From an uncultured Acidobacteriia bacterium (GTDB lineage Bacteria; Acidobacteriota; Terriglobia; Bryobacterales; Bryobacteraceae): a stretch of 64,000 nt of DNA. Below the pieces are notes generated by a model. It was given only the letters and a program-made list of their open reading frames with translations, searched no databases and was not told where the DNA came from. The stretch is from NCBI GenBank assembly GCA_903851195.1, contig CAINNJ010000023.1, forward strand, positions 124,001 to 188,000, read 5' to 3'. This document shows, piece after piece, positions 7,723-15,718 of this stretch; the first letter of the stretch is position 1; each line of letters opens with the position of its first letter. The position numbers were made by a program, and so were the translations under genes.

Positions 7723-9974
7723 TCCACCATCTTGCGCCACCGCCCCTCGGCCCTCCGGTCGTAAAAATCTCCCCCCTCCATCGCAATCAGCCGGATCCAC
7801 TCGTTCTCCACCAGCTCCCGAACCTGCGCATGCGCCTCCAGCACCCCGTCGATCCGCGCCCGCGGAGCCTCCACGAAAACCTGCAGCCGCAGTGGCTCAT
7901 GTACCCAATCCGTGCCGTCATGCAGCGACTGCATCGGCAGCCCCGTCCGCAAATCGCCCGCATTCCCTTCCCAAACTCCAAACCTCCCCACCACGTTATG
8001 CAGCGCCTTATTCCCGCTGCCGAACAGCTCGTTATTCACGGTCGACCCGTAATACTGCAGATTGATCCAGCTCGCCACCACCACCGGAGCGGTCAGAATC
8101 AGACTCAGCACGGACCCGTCCGCGTCCGCCGCCGCGTCGTAATCGTGCAGGAACGCGCGCCCACCCAGGTCCAGCGAACGTGTCCTCGAACGCGGCGCCG
8201 CAATAAACGCGGCATTCCCCGCCAAACCCCACTCCGGACGCACCTCCGACCAGTCCCGGCTGCGTTGCAAGCCGTCGCTTCCTAACCTCTCCGATGCTCC
8301 CTGCAACCAGCCCTGCAACTCGGTGCGCTGCCCTGCCGTCAATCCATCGGCGTCGAGGAGCACCACCTGATTCGTCGTGGTCACATGCAGCCCCGCCACG
8401 AAAACCGTATCCTCGGGAATCGCCAGGTTCCTGCGCCGCAGCTCTTCACGAACCTCCGGATCGTTCATCAGCGCCGCCGCAAGACGCGCGTTCACGTCGC
8501 CCTTGTGCCCGCCGCACGCGCCGCAATCCAGGCTCGACCCGTAAGGGTTATTCTCCGTGCGGCTCCCATGTCCGCAGATCAGCACCACGGGAGCCAGCTT
8601 GCCCGGATCCAGACTCATGTTGCGCAGCGCATCCGCAACCAATTGCACCCGCGCCTCCAGCGGAATCTGCCAGCTCAGCGCGGGCTTCTCAACGGGCTTC
8701 TCCGCCCACCCCAACAGCCGTTTCACAATCGCGATTCCATAGCCGAGACCCGCGCTTTCCACGTAAGGAAAACAGGCTGTCGCGGAACCGCGCAGCTTGC
8801 TCCAGGCCCCGGCAAGCCACTTCGTTTCGGGCTCTGTCTTCTCGCCCGCAACCGTGTATCGCGGCGAGATCAGCACCGGGCAGCGTGCCGTTTCCCCGAA
8901 CGCCACCGCCATGCCGAAAAAGCCCGCGAAGCCGATGGTCTCGATCCCCTCATCCTGTGCTTCGAGCGCTCTTCGGTATCCCTCCGACCGCACATCGATG
9001 CAGAACACCGCCTGCAGGCGCTTCCGCGTGGCACGGGTCTCTCCCGCCGTTTTCCCGGCGAGACGGGCCGCCAGATCCGAACGAAAACTCCCTTCCGCCG
9101 CCAGTTGAGCCACATAGCGCGCCGACGTGAACGTGGAAGGCGCGGAGACCCTCCGGCTCGCGCGATATCCCGCGCCAATCGCGAGCAACCCCGCGTCATA
9201 CGCCAGCCGGATCGCCAGCACCTGACGGACCAGGTTTTCTCCCGCGCCCTGGCGCTCCTGATACGCGGCCCATGCGCTCCAGCCGAAGATGCTCATCAGC
9301 TGCCGATGGAGATAATCCTCCACCTCTTCGCCCGGCACGTCCAGCAGAAAAAGCAAAAGTGCGATTGCGGCGTCCTCGGTCTCCGGCAGCGCGCGCATGA
9401 GGGAACGGAAACCGCGCAGGCCATAAATCTCCGGATTCAGATCGATGGAGGCCGCGTGTTTCCACGCCAGATAAAGCGATTCATCCCGCCTCGGCATCGC
9501 CCACACGCTCTGCCCGTGATCGAAATAAGATGAGCACCACTTCGAAATTTCATCGGTCACCAGCCCCGCCCAATCGGTCCCTCTGGTTTGATCAAACCTG
9601 GTGTGATCGATCCAGTCGGCGACCGTCAGGATCCTGGACGACTCCGCCGTTCGGGCGAGATCCGCTTCCAGCCACCGCTTGGGGTCGACCGGCGCCTCCA
9701 TGCCCGTGTATTCCGCATAGGCCTCCGCGATCTGTTCCTCCCGAATCGCACCGGCATCGAGCCTCTTCCGGTAGTACTCCGCCGGCATCAGCATCGCGCC
9801 GCGGCCCACTTGATCATGCAAGCGGGCGGCATCCGGAAACCGCCGTTCCGTCAACCCGAGAAACGGATTCACCGCCACGAAATTCTGCAGCGGCCAAAGC
9901 GGCGGAATCCGTTTACACGCGGCTTCAATGGCCCGGGCGGGCGCTTCGGTCGCGAACTCCGGCATGGACTTCAT
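7707..9974 (-). CDS. dabA: Inorganic carbon transporter subunit DabA (UPF0753/DUF2309)
   Basis: A zinc protein with a beta-carbonic-anhydrase-like site that works with DabB to accumulate dissolved inorganic carbon. It has WPLQNFVAVNPFLGL near the N-terminus and the expected zinc/catalytic set: C325 and D327 in FCIDVRSEG, H469 in ICGHGSRTENNPYGSSLDCG and C484 in that same stretch. The spacing matches the family (2 residues, about 140, then 15). The start at 9974 (MKSMPEF) leaves 5 bp after dabB and follows GAGGAG; an ATG at 10013 would overlap dabB by 34 bp and is the alternative. The usual length is about 800 residues; this is 755. It ends inside the racemase gene start. Confidence 0.9.
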   Translation of the reverse strand: MKSMPEFATEAPARAIEAACKRIPPLWPLQNFVAVNPFLGLTERRFPDAARLHDQVGRGAMLMPAEYYRKRLDAGAIREEQIAEAYAEYTGMEAPVDPKRWLEADLARTAESSRILTVADWIDHTRFDQTRGTDWAGLVTDEISKWCSSYFDHGQSVWAMPRRDESLYLAWKHAASIDLNPEIYGLRGFRSLMRALPETEDAAIALLLFLLDVPGEEVEDYLHRQLMSIFGWSAWAAYQERQGAGENLVRQVLAIRLAYDAGLLAIGAGYRASRRVSAPSTFTSARYVAQLAAEGSFRSDLAARLAGKTAGETRATRKRLQAVFCIDVRSEGYRRALEAQDEGIETIGFAGFFGMAVAFGETARCPVLISPRYTVAGEKTEPETKWLAGAWSKLRGSATACFPYVESAGLGYGIAIVKRLLGWAEKPVEKPALSWQIPLEARVQLVADALRNMSLDPGKLAPVVLICGHGSRTENNPYGSSLDCGACGGHKGDVNARLAAALMNDPEVREELRRRNLAIPEDTVFVAGLHVTTTNQVVLLDADGLTAGQRTELQGWLQGASERLGSDGLQRSRDWSEVRPEWGLAGNAAFIAAPRSRTRSLDLGGRAFLHDYDAAADADGSVLSLILTAPVVVASWINLQYYGSTVNNELFGSGNKALHNVVGRFGVWEGNAGDLRTGLPMQSLHDGTDWVHEPLRLQVFVEAPRARIDGVLEAHAQVRELVENEWIRLIAMEGGDFYDRRAEGRWRKMVECTSA

Positions 9975-9979
9975 CGCGG

Positions 9980-11365
9980 TCAGAGACTCCTCTCGTTCTG
10001 TCGCACCGGCCATAGCGCCATCGTCAGACGATTGGCCAGCGCATTAAAATAAAATCCGTTTCGGGCGTGGATATAGAAGGTGCTCACGGTACGGTTCCGC
10101 CAGATACTTGGCAATTGACTCTGCGCCAGCGCCGTCGTTAAGAAGGCCAGCAGGATCGCGCCGGAAAGCGCCTTGTTATTCGGATGGTGTGCGGCCGGCG
10201 CAACAATTATGGAAGCGACCGCCTCCAGTCCGAAGTACACCGCAGCCAGGCCGACCCCGGCCAGCACGCCCGCGAACGCATACCAGACTCCTCTGGATGC
10301 CCACAGCAGTTGCGCAAGCCCAAGGAAAAAGATCCCGCTGAGCACAGGTTCGTCGAACAGTGTGAAGCTCGCCAGCCATCCCGCCGATGCCGCCAGCAAG
10401 CCCGCAGCCAGCGCCGCCCATCCCACAGCCCGACCCCTTCGCACCGGCGGATTCGAAACCACGCTGCCCGACGCCAGGAACGCGTAGGCTTTGTAAAGCG
10501 AGTGCGCCACCAGATGCAGCAGCGCCAGATGAAAGGCGCCTAGTCCGCATTCCAGCATCATGAAACCCATCTGCGCCACGGTCGAGAACGCCAGACATCG
10601 CTTCACGCTCGCCTGCGTCAGCGCCACCACGGATCCGAACAACGCGGTGAAACTTCCCACCACGGTCAGCGCCGTCATCGCCGGCGGAGACAGCGAAATC
10701 AGCGGACTCAGCCGGATCACGAGGATCCCTCCCGCATTGATAATCCCCGCGTGCATCAGTGCGGAGACCGGCGTCGGCGCTTCCATCGTGTCCGGCAGCC
10801 AGCTGTGAAACGGGAACTGCGCCGACTTCAGCATCGCCGCAAACACCAGCAAACAGGCTATGGCACCGACGGATGCGGGGATTTGATGCAACCTGTCAGC
10901 AGCGGCGAACAGCTTCCCGAAATCCCACGTGCCAAAGACCCGGTAAGTCAGAACCAGCGCGCCCGCCAGAGCGCAGTCCCCCAGTCTGCTGATCAGAAAT
11001 TTTTTCCGCGCCGCCAGCACGGCCCCGGGACGGTCCGGATAAAACTGCAACAGTTGATGAAGACTGAGACTCGTCGCCAGCCATGCGAGCGCGAACCACA
11101 ACAGGTTCTGCGCCAGAATCAGCCCGAACACGCAAGCGCCCGTGCAGCATAGCCAAAGATAGAATCTGGCCTGCTCCGGATCTCCGTCGAGGTAGCGCCG
11201 CGAGTACTGGCAGATCACCGCGAAGAGAAAGGTGCTGAGAACCAGCAGCACACTGGTAAGCCGGTCGGCAAAGGGAACCGCGGCCACCGCGCCCGCCACG
11301 CAAACCAGGGAAAAGATCTCTGCCGCTGCCGCCGTTCGCTCTCGCTGTATGCCTGTTCGATACAT
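9980..11365 (-). CDS. dabB: DabB, NuoL/MrpA-like membrane subunit of the inorganic carbon transporter
   Basis: A 461-residue polytopic membrane protein of the proton-conducting antiporter family. The signature spans roughly residues 140-330: LISRLGDCALAGALVLTYRV, LKSAQFPFHSWLPDTMEAPT, PVSALMHAGIINAGGILVIR and LVAHSLYKAYAFLASG. Lys and His residues in the membrane, typical of NuoL half-channels, are present. It is encoded directly before dabA, the arrangement of known DAB operons, where DabB is thought to couple ion flow to DabA-catalysed bicarbonate formation. No Nuo or Mrp genes are nearby, which supports the DabB call over a complex I subunit. About 12 membrane segments are expected. Confidence 0.88.
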   Translation of the reverse strand: MYRTGIQRERTAAAAEIFSLVCVAGAVAAVPFADRLTSVLLVLSTFLFAVICQYSRRYLDGDPEQARFYLWLCCTGACVFGLILAQNLLWFALAWLATSLSLHQLLQFYPDRPGAVLAARKKFLISRLGDCALAGALVLTYRVFGTWDFGKLFAAADRLHQIPASVGAIACLLVFAAMLKSAQFPFHSWLPDTMEAPTPVSALMHAGIINAGGILVIRLSPLISLSPPAMTALTVVGSFTALFGSVVALTQASVKRCLAFSTVAQMGFMMLECGLGAFHLALLHLVAHSLYKAYAFLASGSVVSNPPVRRGRAVGWAALAAGLLAASAGWLASFTLFDEPVLSGIFFLGLAQLLWASRGVWYAFAGVLAGVGLAAVYFGLEAVASIIVAPAAHHPNNKALSGAILLAFLTTALAQSQLPSIWRNRTVSTFYIHARNGFYFNALANRLTMALWPVRQNERSL

Positions 11366-11393
11366 TCTCCAGCCAGATTAGCCAGTTCTCCAT

Positions 11394-11421
11394 GCATACT
11401 TCAAATAGAAGATTCGTATGC
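11394..11421. promoter_or_regulatory. Candidate LysR operator between dabB and its regulator gene
   Basis: Perfect inverted repeat GCATAC-N16-GTATGC in the 74-bp gap between the divergent dabB (start 11365) and LysR (start 11440) genes. Its place and symmetry fit a LysR-type binding site of the ATAC-GTAT kind that could control both directions. Confidence 0.5.
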
Positions 11422-11439
11422 TAACGTTCTGTTAAACAG

Positions 11440-12339
11440 ATGCTTCCCGCCGGCTCCATTCTCAACTATCACCACCTGCGTTACTTCCGGGCCATCGCCC
11501 ACGAAGGCGGATTAACAAAAGCCGCCGCTCACCTGAACGTTGCCCAGTCCGCTCTCAGCGTGCAGCTCCGTCAACTCGAAGAGAGCCTCGGTCATCCCCT
11601 CTTTGTTCGCAGGAACCGTAAACTCGAATTGACCGAAGCCGGACAACTGGCGCTGCGATACGCCGACTCCATCTTTCACACCGGCGATGAACTGATGGAC
11701 ACTCTGCGGCACCAGTCCCCCCGCGCGCGCCAGGTTCTTCGAATCGGCACCGTCGCCACGCTCTCAAGGAACTTCCAGTGGGAGTTTCTGAAGCCGCTCC
11801 GCGCCCGGCGCGACGTGCAGTTCGTCCTGCGCTCCGGCACGGTCCGCGATCTCATCGCGCAACTCCGCAACCACGAAGTGGACGTGGTCCTTTCCAATCA
11901 GGCCATGCGCAGAGACGCCGATACCGGCCATCACAGCCACCTGCTCGCCGAACAGGAGATCAGTCTGGTTGGTCGTCCCGTGGCCGGTCAGCCTGCGTTT
12001 CGCTTCCCCGAAGACCTGCGAAAAACGCGTGTGCTTCTCCCGAGCCTCGAAAGCGAAGTGCGCGCGTCGTTCGACCTCATTCTCGACCAGGCGGGACTTC
12101 GCCCGGTCATCGCGGCCGAGGTCGATGACATGGCCATGCTTCGCGTTCTCGCCCTGCGCCTCCGGGCCGTCGCCCTGGTGCCCAAAGTCGTAGTGCAGGA
12201 TGAACTCCGTTCCGGCCTGCTGGTGGAACGCTACCGCTTCTCATCGGTCAAAGAACGCTTCTACGCAATCACGCCCAGCCGGACCTTTCCCAATCCGGTG
12301 GTCAAAACCCTGATTGCGCACGCCACGAAGAATCGGTAA
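11440..12339 (+). CDS. LysR-family regulator divergent from dabBA
   Basis: A 299-residue LysR regulator. The winged helix covers residues 8-68 (NYHHLRYFRAIAHEGGLTKA, AHLNVAQSALSVQLRQLEES), followed by a linker helix and a periplasmic-binding-protein-like effector domain (LRIGTVATLSRNFQWEFLKP onward). The opening NYHHLRYF resembles the NhaR branch, members of which are found next to DUF2309/NuoL-like gene pairs. Divergent orientation and the inverted repeat at 11394-11421 suggest that it controls dabBA, perhaps in response to low CO2 or bicarbonate (inference). The ATG at 11440 is used; the conserved HTH starts within ten residues of it. Confidence 0.88.
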   Translation: MLPAGSILNYHHLRYFRAIAHEGGLTKAAAHLNVAQSALSVQLRQLEESLGHPLFVRRNRKLELTEAGQLALRYADSIFHTGDELMDTLRHQSPRARQVLRIGTVATLSRNFQWEFLKPLRARRDVQFVLRSGTVRDLIAQLRNHEVDVVLSNQAMRRDADTGHHSHLLAEQEISLVGRPVAGQPAFRFPEDLRKTRVLLPSLESEVRASFDLILDQAGLRPVIAAEVDDMAMLRVLALRLRAVALVPKVVVQDELRSGLLVERYRFSSVKERFYAITPSRTFPNPVVKTLIAHATKNR

Positions 12340-12356
12340 AGCTCGGGAGCGGCTCC

Positions 12357-12415
12357 GTAAAGCCCGCCCCAGTAAAGCCCGCCCCAGTAAAGCCCGCCCC
12401 AGTAAAGCCCGCCCC
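12357..12415. repeat. 15-bp tandem repeat (about 4 copies)
   Basis: Four successive copies of GTAAAGCCCGCCCCA, the last lacking its final base, starting 17 bp after the LysR stop; a degenerate unit (GTAAAGCTCGGGAGC) precedes at 12336. The array lies between the converging LysR and EAL genes. If read with the LysR strand it would encode repeated S-K-A-R-P, but no gene supports that. Confidence 0.9.
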
Positions 12416-12437
12416 GCAGCGAACGGGACGCCTGCAA

Positions 12438-13556
12438 TCAGGCGGACACTGCGCGTGCGTCCGAAGTCCCTCGGCTCTCCGAATTCTCGCGTCGTTTCCC
12501 GGGACCGGTCTCCGCCGAAGCGGCGCGAAACGTGTCGGGAGATGTCATCTCCGGAGCCGGTTTCGCGAAATAATATCCCTGCATCAGACGGATGCCGCTG
12601 GACTGCAGTACTTCCAGCGTGGCGGCCGTCTCCACGCCTTCCGCAATCACGTGCAGCCCGTACTCGCCCGCGAACTCCGCCAGCTTTTCCACCACCGTTC
12701 GGTACATCGGCTCGGACACCCGCGAAATAATCGACTTGTCGAGCTTGACGTAGTCCGGTTTCAGATCGCAGACCATCTGCAGCGAGTTCGACCCTGAGCC
12801 GACATCGTCCAGCGCGAAACCAAACCCTTCATTCCGGTAGTACTCGCAAATCCGCCGCAGGTGCCGAACGTCGTGTGTCTTCTCGGATTCGACCACCTCG
12901 AACACGACATCCGACGGCTTCAAAGGGGTTTCCGCCATGGCCTGCAGCGTGGAAGCCATGCAGAAGACCGGGTCGTAAATCGACGAAGGCATGAAGTTGA
13001 TGAACACTTTCGTCCCCGGAATGAACTGTTGTCCGGATTTCCTTACAGACAGCTGCCGCGCATACGAATCGAACAGATGCACGCTTCCGCGGGACATCGC
13101 CGTGTCCAGAATCTCGCCTCCCGAATACATGCGGTCGGCGATCAGGCGGATAAGGCACTCATGCGCGAACACGCTCTGCGCGGCGGCATCCACAATCGGC
13201 TGAAAATAGATGGTAAAGGCGTCGTTTTGCAACGAAGTATCGAACCATTCGGTGTCCAGCCGCCGCGCGTATTCTTCGAGTGAACCTGCCCCCATGATGC
13301 GCGGGCCGCGCTCCCGGCTCACGCGCAGATCCTGGCGCTCGGGCTCGGAAAGGCGCTGCCGCAACCCTTTCAGCGCCTGTACATAGCCGGATTCAACCCG
13401 AAACAGGTCGCCTTCCGCCTGAAAGGAAACCTGCATCTCCGCCAGGTGCGACTTCACGATCCGCCGGAGTATCGGCGTTTGCGCGAACAGGAGAATAGAA
13501 TCGTCGTGACAGTCCTGATAACGGCTGCACAGCAGACAATTTTGTTTGTCGTCCAT
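12438..13556 (-). CDS. EAL-domain cyclic di-GMP phosphodiesterase with Cys-rich N-terminus
   Basis: A 372-residue cytoplasmic protein predicted to hydrolyse c-di-GMP. The EAL domain starts near residue 110 (FTIYFQPIV) and keeps the metal/substrate residues: E133 in the ECLIR version of EAL-x-R, Asn in FINFMPSSI, the E-x-x-E of FEVVESEK, DD in FALDDVGSGSNSL, Lys in YVKLDKSII, AEGVET and QGYYF. It should therefore be active. The N-terminus carries C7-x2-C10-x5-C16 (NCLLCSRYQDC), which could bind zinc or an iron-sulfur cluster, followed by a short helical region. The ATG at 13556 follows AGAGG. The gene stands alone, with about 480 bp of upstream sequence. Confidence 0.87.
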   Translation of the reverse strand: MDDKQNCLLCSRYQDCHDDSILLFAQTPILRRIVKSHLAEMQVSFQAEGDLFRVESGYVQALKGLRQRLSEPERQDLRVSRERGPRIMGAGSLEEYARRLDTEWFDTSLQNDAFTIYFQPIVDAAAQSVFAHECLIRLIADRMYSGGEILDTAMSRGSVHLFDSYARQLSVRKSGQQFIPGTKVFINFMPSSIYDPVFCMASTLQAMAETPLKPSDVVFEVVESEKTHDVRHLRRICEYYRNEGFGFALDDVGSGSNSLQMVCDLKPDYVKLDKSIISRVSEPMYRTVVEKLAEFAGEYGLHVIAEGVETAATLEVLQSSGIRLMQGYYFAKPAPEMTSPDTFRAASAETGPGKRRENSESRGTSDARAVSA

Positions 13557-14039
13557 TTTCCTCTGTGTGTCGATCCTCTGTTCGAAAGACTTTGCCTTGT
13601 TGCCGGCCGGACCGTATGGTATCAAAAGATCTCCGTGGAATAAACACAAAATTCACAAAGAACAGGGGCGTTTCCCTGGCCATAACGGTTTCTTACTTTT
13701 AAAGATGCGATTTCAGCCCGGAATCGTCGTAAAATTATTTTATCAGCCCGGACCCGACCTCCCTTGGCACGTTTCATGATCGCGAAGCCGCCCCTGTTCG
13801 TCGCAGCCGGAAAAAACCGGGCCGACGGCGGATTCGGATAGTTCCGCGGCTTTCCGCGTAGTATGCCGTCGGCCTTCGCGGCGCGCACGGGGCCGCTGAA
13901 GGTCAATCCCTGGACGTTTGAAACAATCCCGCGTCTTTGCCTGATAATTTTTGCCTGATTTTTATTGAAGAAATTGTTGGCGGTGAATCCCTGGTGAGCG
14001 GTCCGTTGCCGCGGTCATTAACTCCTCGGACGGCGAATT
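13557..14039. other. Leader/intergenic region upstream of the EAL gene, with nested inverted repeat 13821-13873
   Basis: No gene is seen in these 483 bp. An AT-rich part near 13620-13760 is a likely promoter zone for the EAL gene on the minus strand. At 13821-13873 a nested structure occurs: GCCGACGGC pairs with GCCGTCGGC across 35 bases, and inside it CGCGG pairs with CCGCG across a four-base loop. This lies just beyond the end of the PLP enzyme gene and may be its terminator or a structured RNA. Confidence 0.45.
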
Positions 14040-15182
14040 TTAACCCGCCGCCCGCAGCGCCCGGTCGAGATCCCGCCAGAGATCTTCCGCGTTCTCGATC
14101 CCGACACTCAGCCGCAACAGCGAGGGTGGCAGGTGCTCCTGTCCGGGAATGCCCGCCCGCCGTTCCATTGTCGATTCCACGGCACCCAGACTGGTGGCAT
14201 GCTGGATCAGTCGCAGCGCGGAACAGACCGATTCGGCCGCCTCCGCATCGCCGCGAACGTCGAACGAAATAATCGTGCCGAATCCGCCCAGTTGTTCGCG
14301 CGCCACCGCGTGTGTCGCGTGGCCGGGCAAGCCCGGATACCGCGTGATGGATACCGAGGCGTGCCCGTTCAGTCGTTCCGCCAGCACGGCGGCGCTCTCC
14401 TGCGCGCGCGCCAGGCGCAACCCCAGCGTGCGCACGCCCCGAACCGCCAGGAAGCATTCCAGCGTCCCGGGTGTTGCCCCCGTGAGTTCGCGGGTGTGCC
14501 GGAGCGCGGCGTACAGGCGGGGATCGTTCACCGTCACAATCCCGCCCAGCAGATCGGAATGGCCTCCGATGAACTTGGTCGCGGAAAGCATCGAAATGTT
14601 CGCGCCCAGTTGGAGTGGCCGCTGGTTCAGCGGCGTGGCGAAAGTATTGTCGACAGCGAGGATCGCCCCCTCTTTGCGCGGCGCCGCGCAGATGGCGCGA
14701 AGGTCGGCCACCGCCAAAAGCGGATTGGACGGTGATTCCAGCCAGATCAGGTCGGCGTCTCGGCAGCCCTCAATCCAGGCCGCCGTATCGGCAACGGCGA
14801 TCCGGCGGACCCGCCAGCGGCCCCGGGCCTCTCCGGCCGCGGCCAGCCCGGCAACCCCCTGGTAGCAGTCGTCGGGCAGCAGAATCGTTGCGCTGCCCGG
14901 CAACTGCTCAAACACCGCGGCAATCGCGGCCATTCCGGAAGCGAAAGCAAGGGCGTCCCCGCCCTCCATGCCGCCGACAATCTCTTCCAGTGCTTCCCAC
15001 GTCGGAGTCCCATCGTCTCTGGAATACGCCCGCCGCTCCCCCAGCACGAAATTGGAAGCCGGCACCAGAGGCACGTTCAGCGGAGCCCCCGGACTCCGGT
15101 CCCGGCCGCCGGCTACCAGCCACGACTCGATCGACCACGATTCGGTAGACAATTCGTCGGCCCGGTTCCGCTTACTTTCCAT
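14040..15182 (-). CDS. Cystathionine gamma-synthase-like PLP enzyme (Cys/Met metabolism family)
   Basis: A 380-residue fold-type I PLP enzyme of trans-sulfuration. Visible features are D178 in AVDNTFATPLNQRP (cofactor ring), K203 in the Schiff-base motif LSATKFIGGHSD, and the family segments WLESPSNPLLAVADL, GATPGTLECFLAVRGVRTL and LRLSVGIENAEDLWRDLDRA at the C-terminus. These suit cystathionine gamma-synthase, a gamma- or beta-lyase, or an O-acylhomoserine sulfhydrylase; the substrate cannot be fixed from sequence. The N-terminal Tyr segment of the cofactor phosphate site is poorly conserved (AYSRDDGTPTWEALE). The gene stands alone, with the NTF2-like gene upstream on the same strand. Confidence 0.85.
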   Translation of the reverse strand: MESKRNRADELSTESWSIESWLVAGGRDRSPGAPLNVPLVPASNFVLGERRAYSRDDGTPTWEALEEIVGGMEGGDALAFASGMAAIAAVFEQLPGSATILLPDDCYQGVAGLAAAGEARGRWRVRRIAVADTAAWIEGCRDADLIWLESPSNPLLAVADLRAICAAPRKEGAILAVDNTFATPLNQRPLQLGANISMLSATKFIGGHSDLLGGIVTVNDPRLYAALRHTRELTGATPGTLECFLAVRGVRTLGLRLARAQESAAVLAERLNGHASVSITRYPGLPGHATHAVAREQLGGFGTIISFDVRGDAEAAESVCSALRLIQHATSLGAVESTMERRAGIPGQEHLPPSLLRLSVGIENAEDLWRDLDRALRAAG

Positions 15183-15232
15183 CCCTTCAGTTTAGTTCCC
15201 GGAAAGAGCGGAACCGGCAAACCGGACCCGCC

Positions 15233-15622
15233 TCAGGCGCGCGGTTGATTCGTCGCGAACAGATAGCGGTGGATCTTCCAGATTCCGTCTTCTCGGCGCA
15301 AAATGAAGATCTCGTTATTGCCCTCTTCCACTTCGATATCCGCGGCGAGAATGCGCGTGCGGCCGGCGGAACTCGTGCGGGCCCATGCCCAATCGCCCGC
15401 CTCTTCGATTTCATGAACCGTAAAGCGGATCGCGAGCTGAATGGTGGCGAAGACCTGCTCGTAGCCCGCGCGCACGGCATCGCGCCCGATGAGTGCGGGC
15501 GCATGCTGCGGCATAAACACAGGGTCGCTGCCATACAGATGGAGGATCGTCTCGATGTCATTGCCGTTCAGCGCGGTTTCATAACCCTGCAAAACCGCGT
15601 GAATTGTGTTGTCTGATTTCAT
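15233..15622 (-). CDS. SnoaL/NTF2-like (DUF4440-type) protein
   Basis: A 129-residue cone-shaped NTF2-fold protein. The family pattern is clear: IHAVLQGYETALNGNDIETI, the pocket segment LYGSDPVFMPQHAPALIGRD, GYEQVFATIQLAIRFTVHEI, and the strand pair WAWARTSSAG and IWKIHRYLFATN. Members act as small isomerases, hydrolases or ligand binders, so no reaction can be given. It is divergent from a LysR gene (start 15719) and probably its target. The ATG at 15622 has AAGGAG about 11 bases upstream, embedded in an inverted repeat, so regulator binding could also hide the ribosome site region. Confidence 0.82.
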   Translation of the reverse strand: MKSDNTIHAVLQGYETALNGNDIETILHLYGSDPVFMPQHAPALIGRDAVRAGYEQVFATIQLAIRFTVHEIEEAGDWAWARTSSAGRTRILAADIEVEEGNNEIFILRREDGIWKIHRYLFATNQPRA

Positions 15623-15627
15623 GTTGT

Positions 15628-15652
15628 TGAGTTCTCCTTGACTCTGAACTCA
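15628..15652. promoter_or_regulatory. Candidate LysR operator (inverted repeat with N11 spacer)
   Basis: TGAGTTC-N11-GAACTCA, a perfect seven-base inverted repeat with the 11-base spacing typical of LysR sites, between the divergent NTF2-like and LysR genes. It overlaps the ribosome-binding region of the NTF2-like gene. Confidence 0.5.
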
Positions 15653-15718
15653 GTCTTTCATCATTCCGAATATGAGACAATAAACAAAAATGCAAAATCT
15701 TATTCCATAATTGAGAAG

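Noticed and set aside
8385-9533. Long plus-strand frames opposite dabA
   Set aside because: Shadows of dabA, whose zinc site and family motifs are complete on the minus strand.
13903-14457. Minus-strand frame overlapping the PLP enzyme and its downstream region
   Set aside because: Gly/Arg-rich translation out of frame with the PLP enzyme; no ribosome site or motif.
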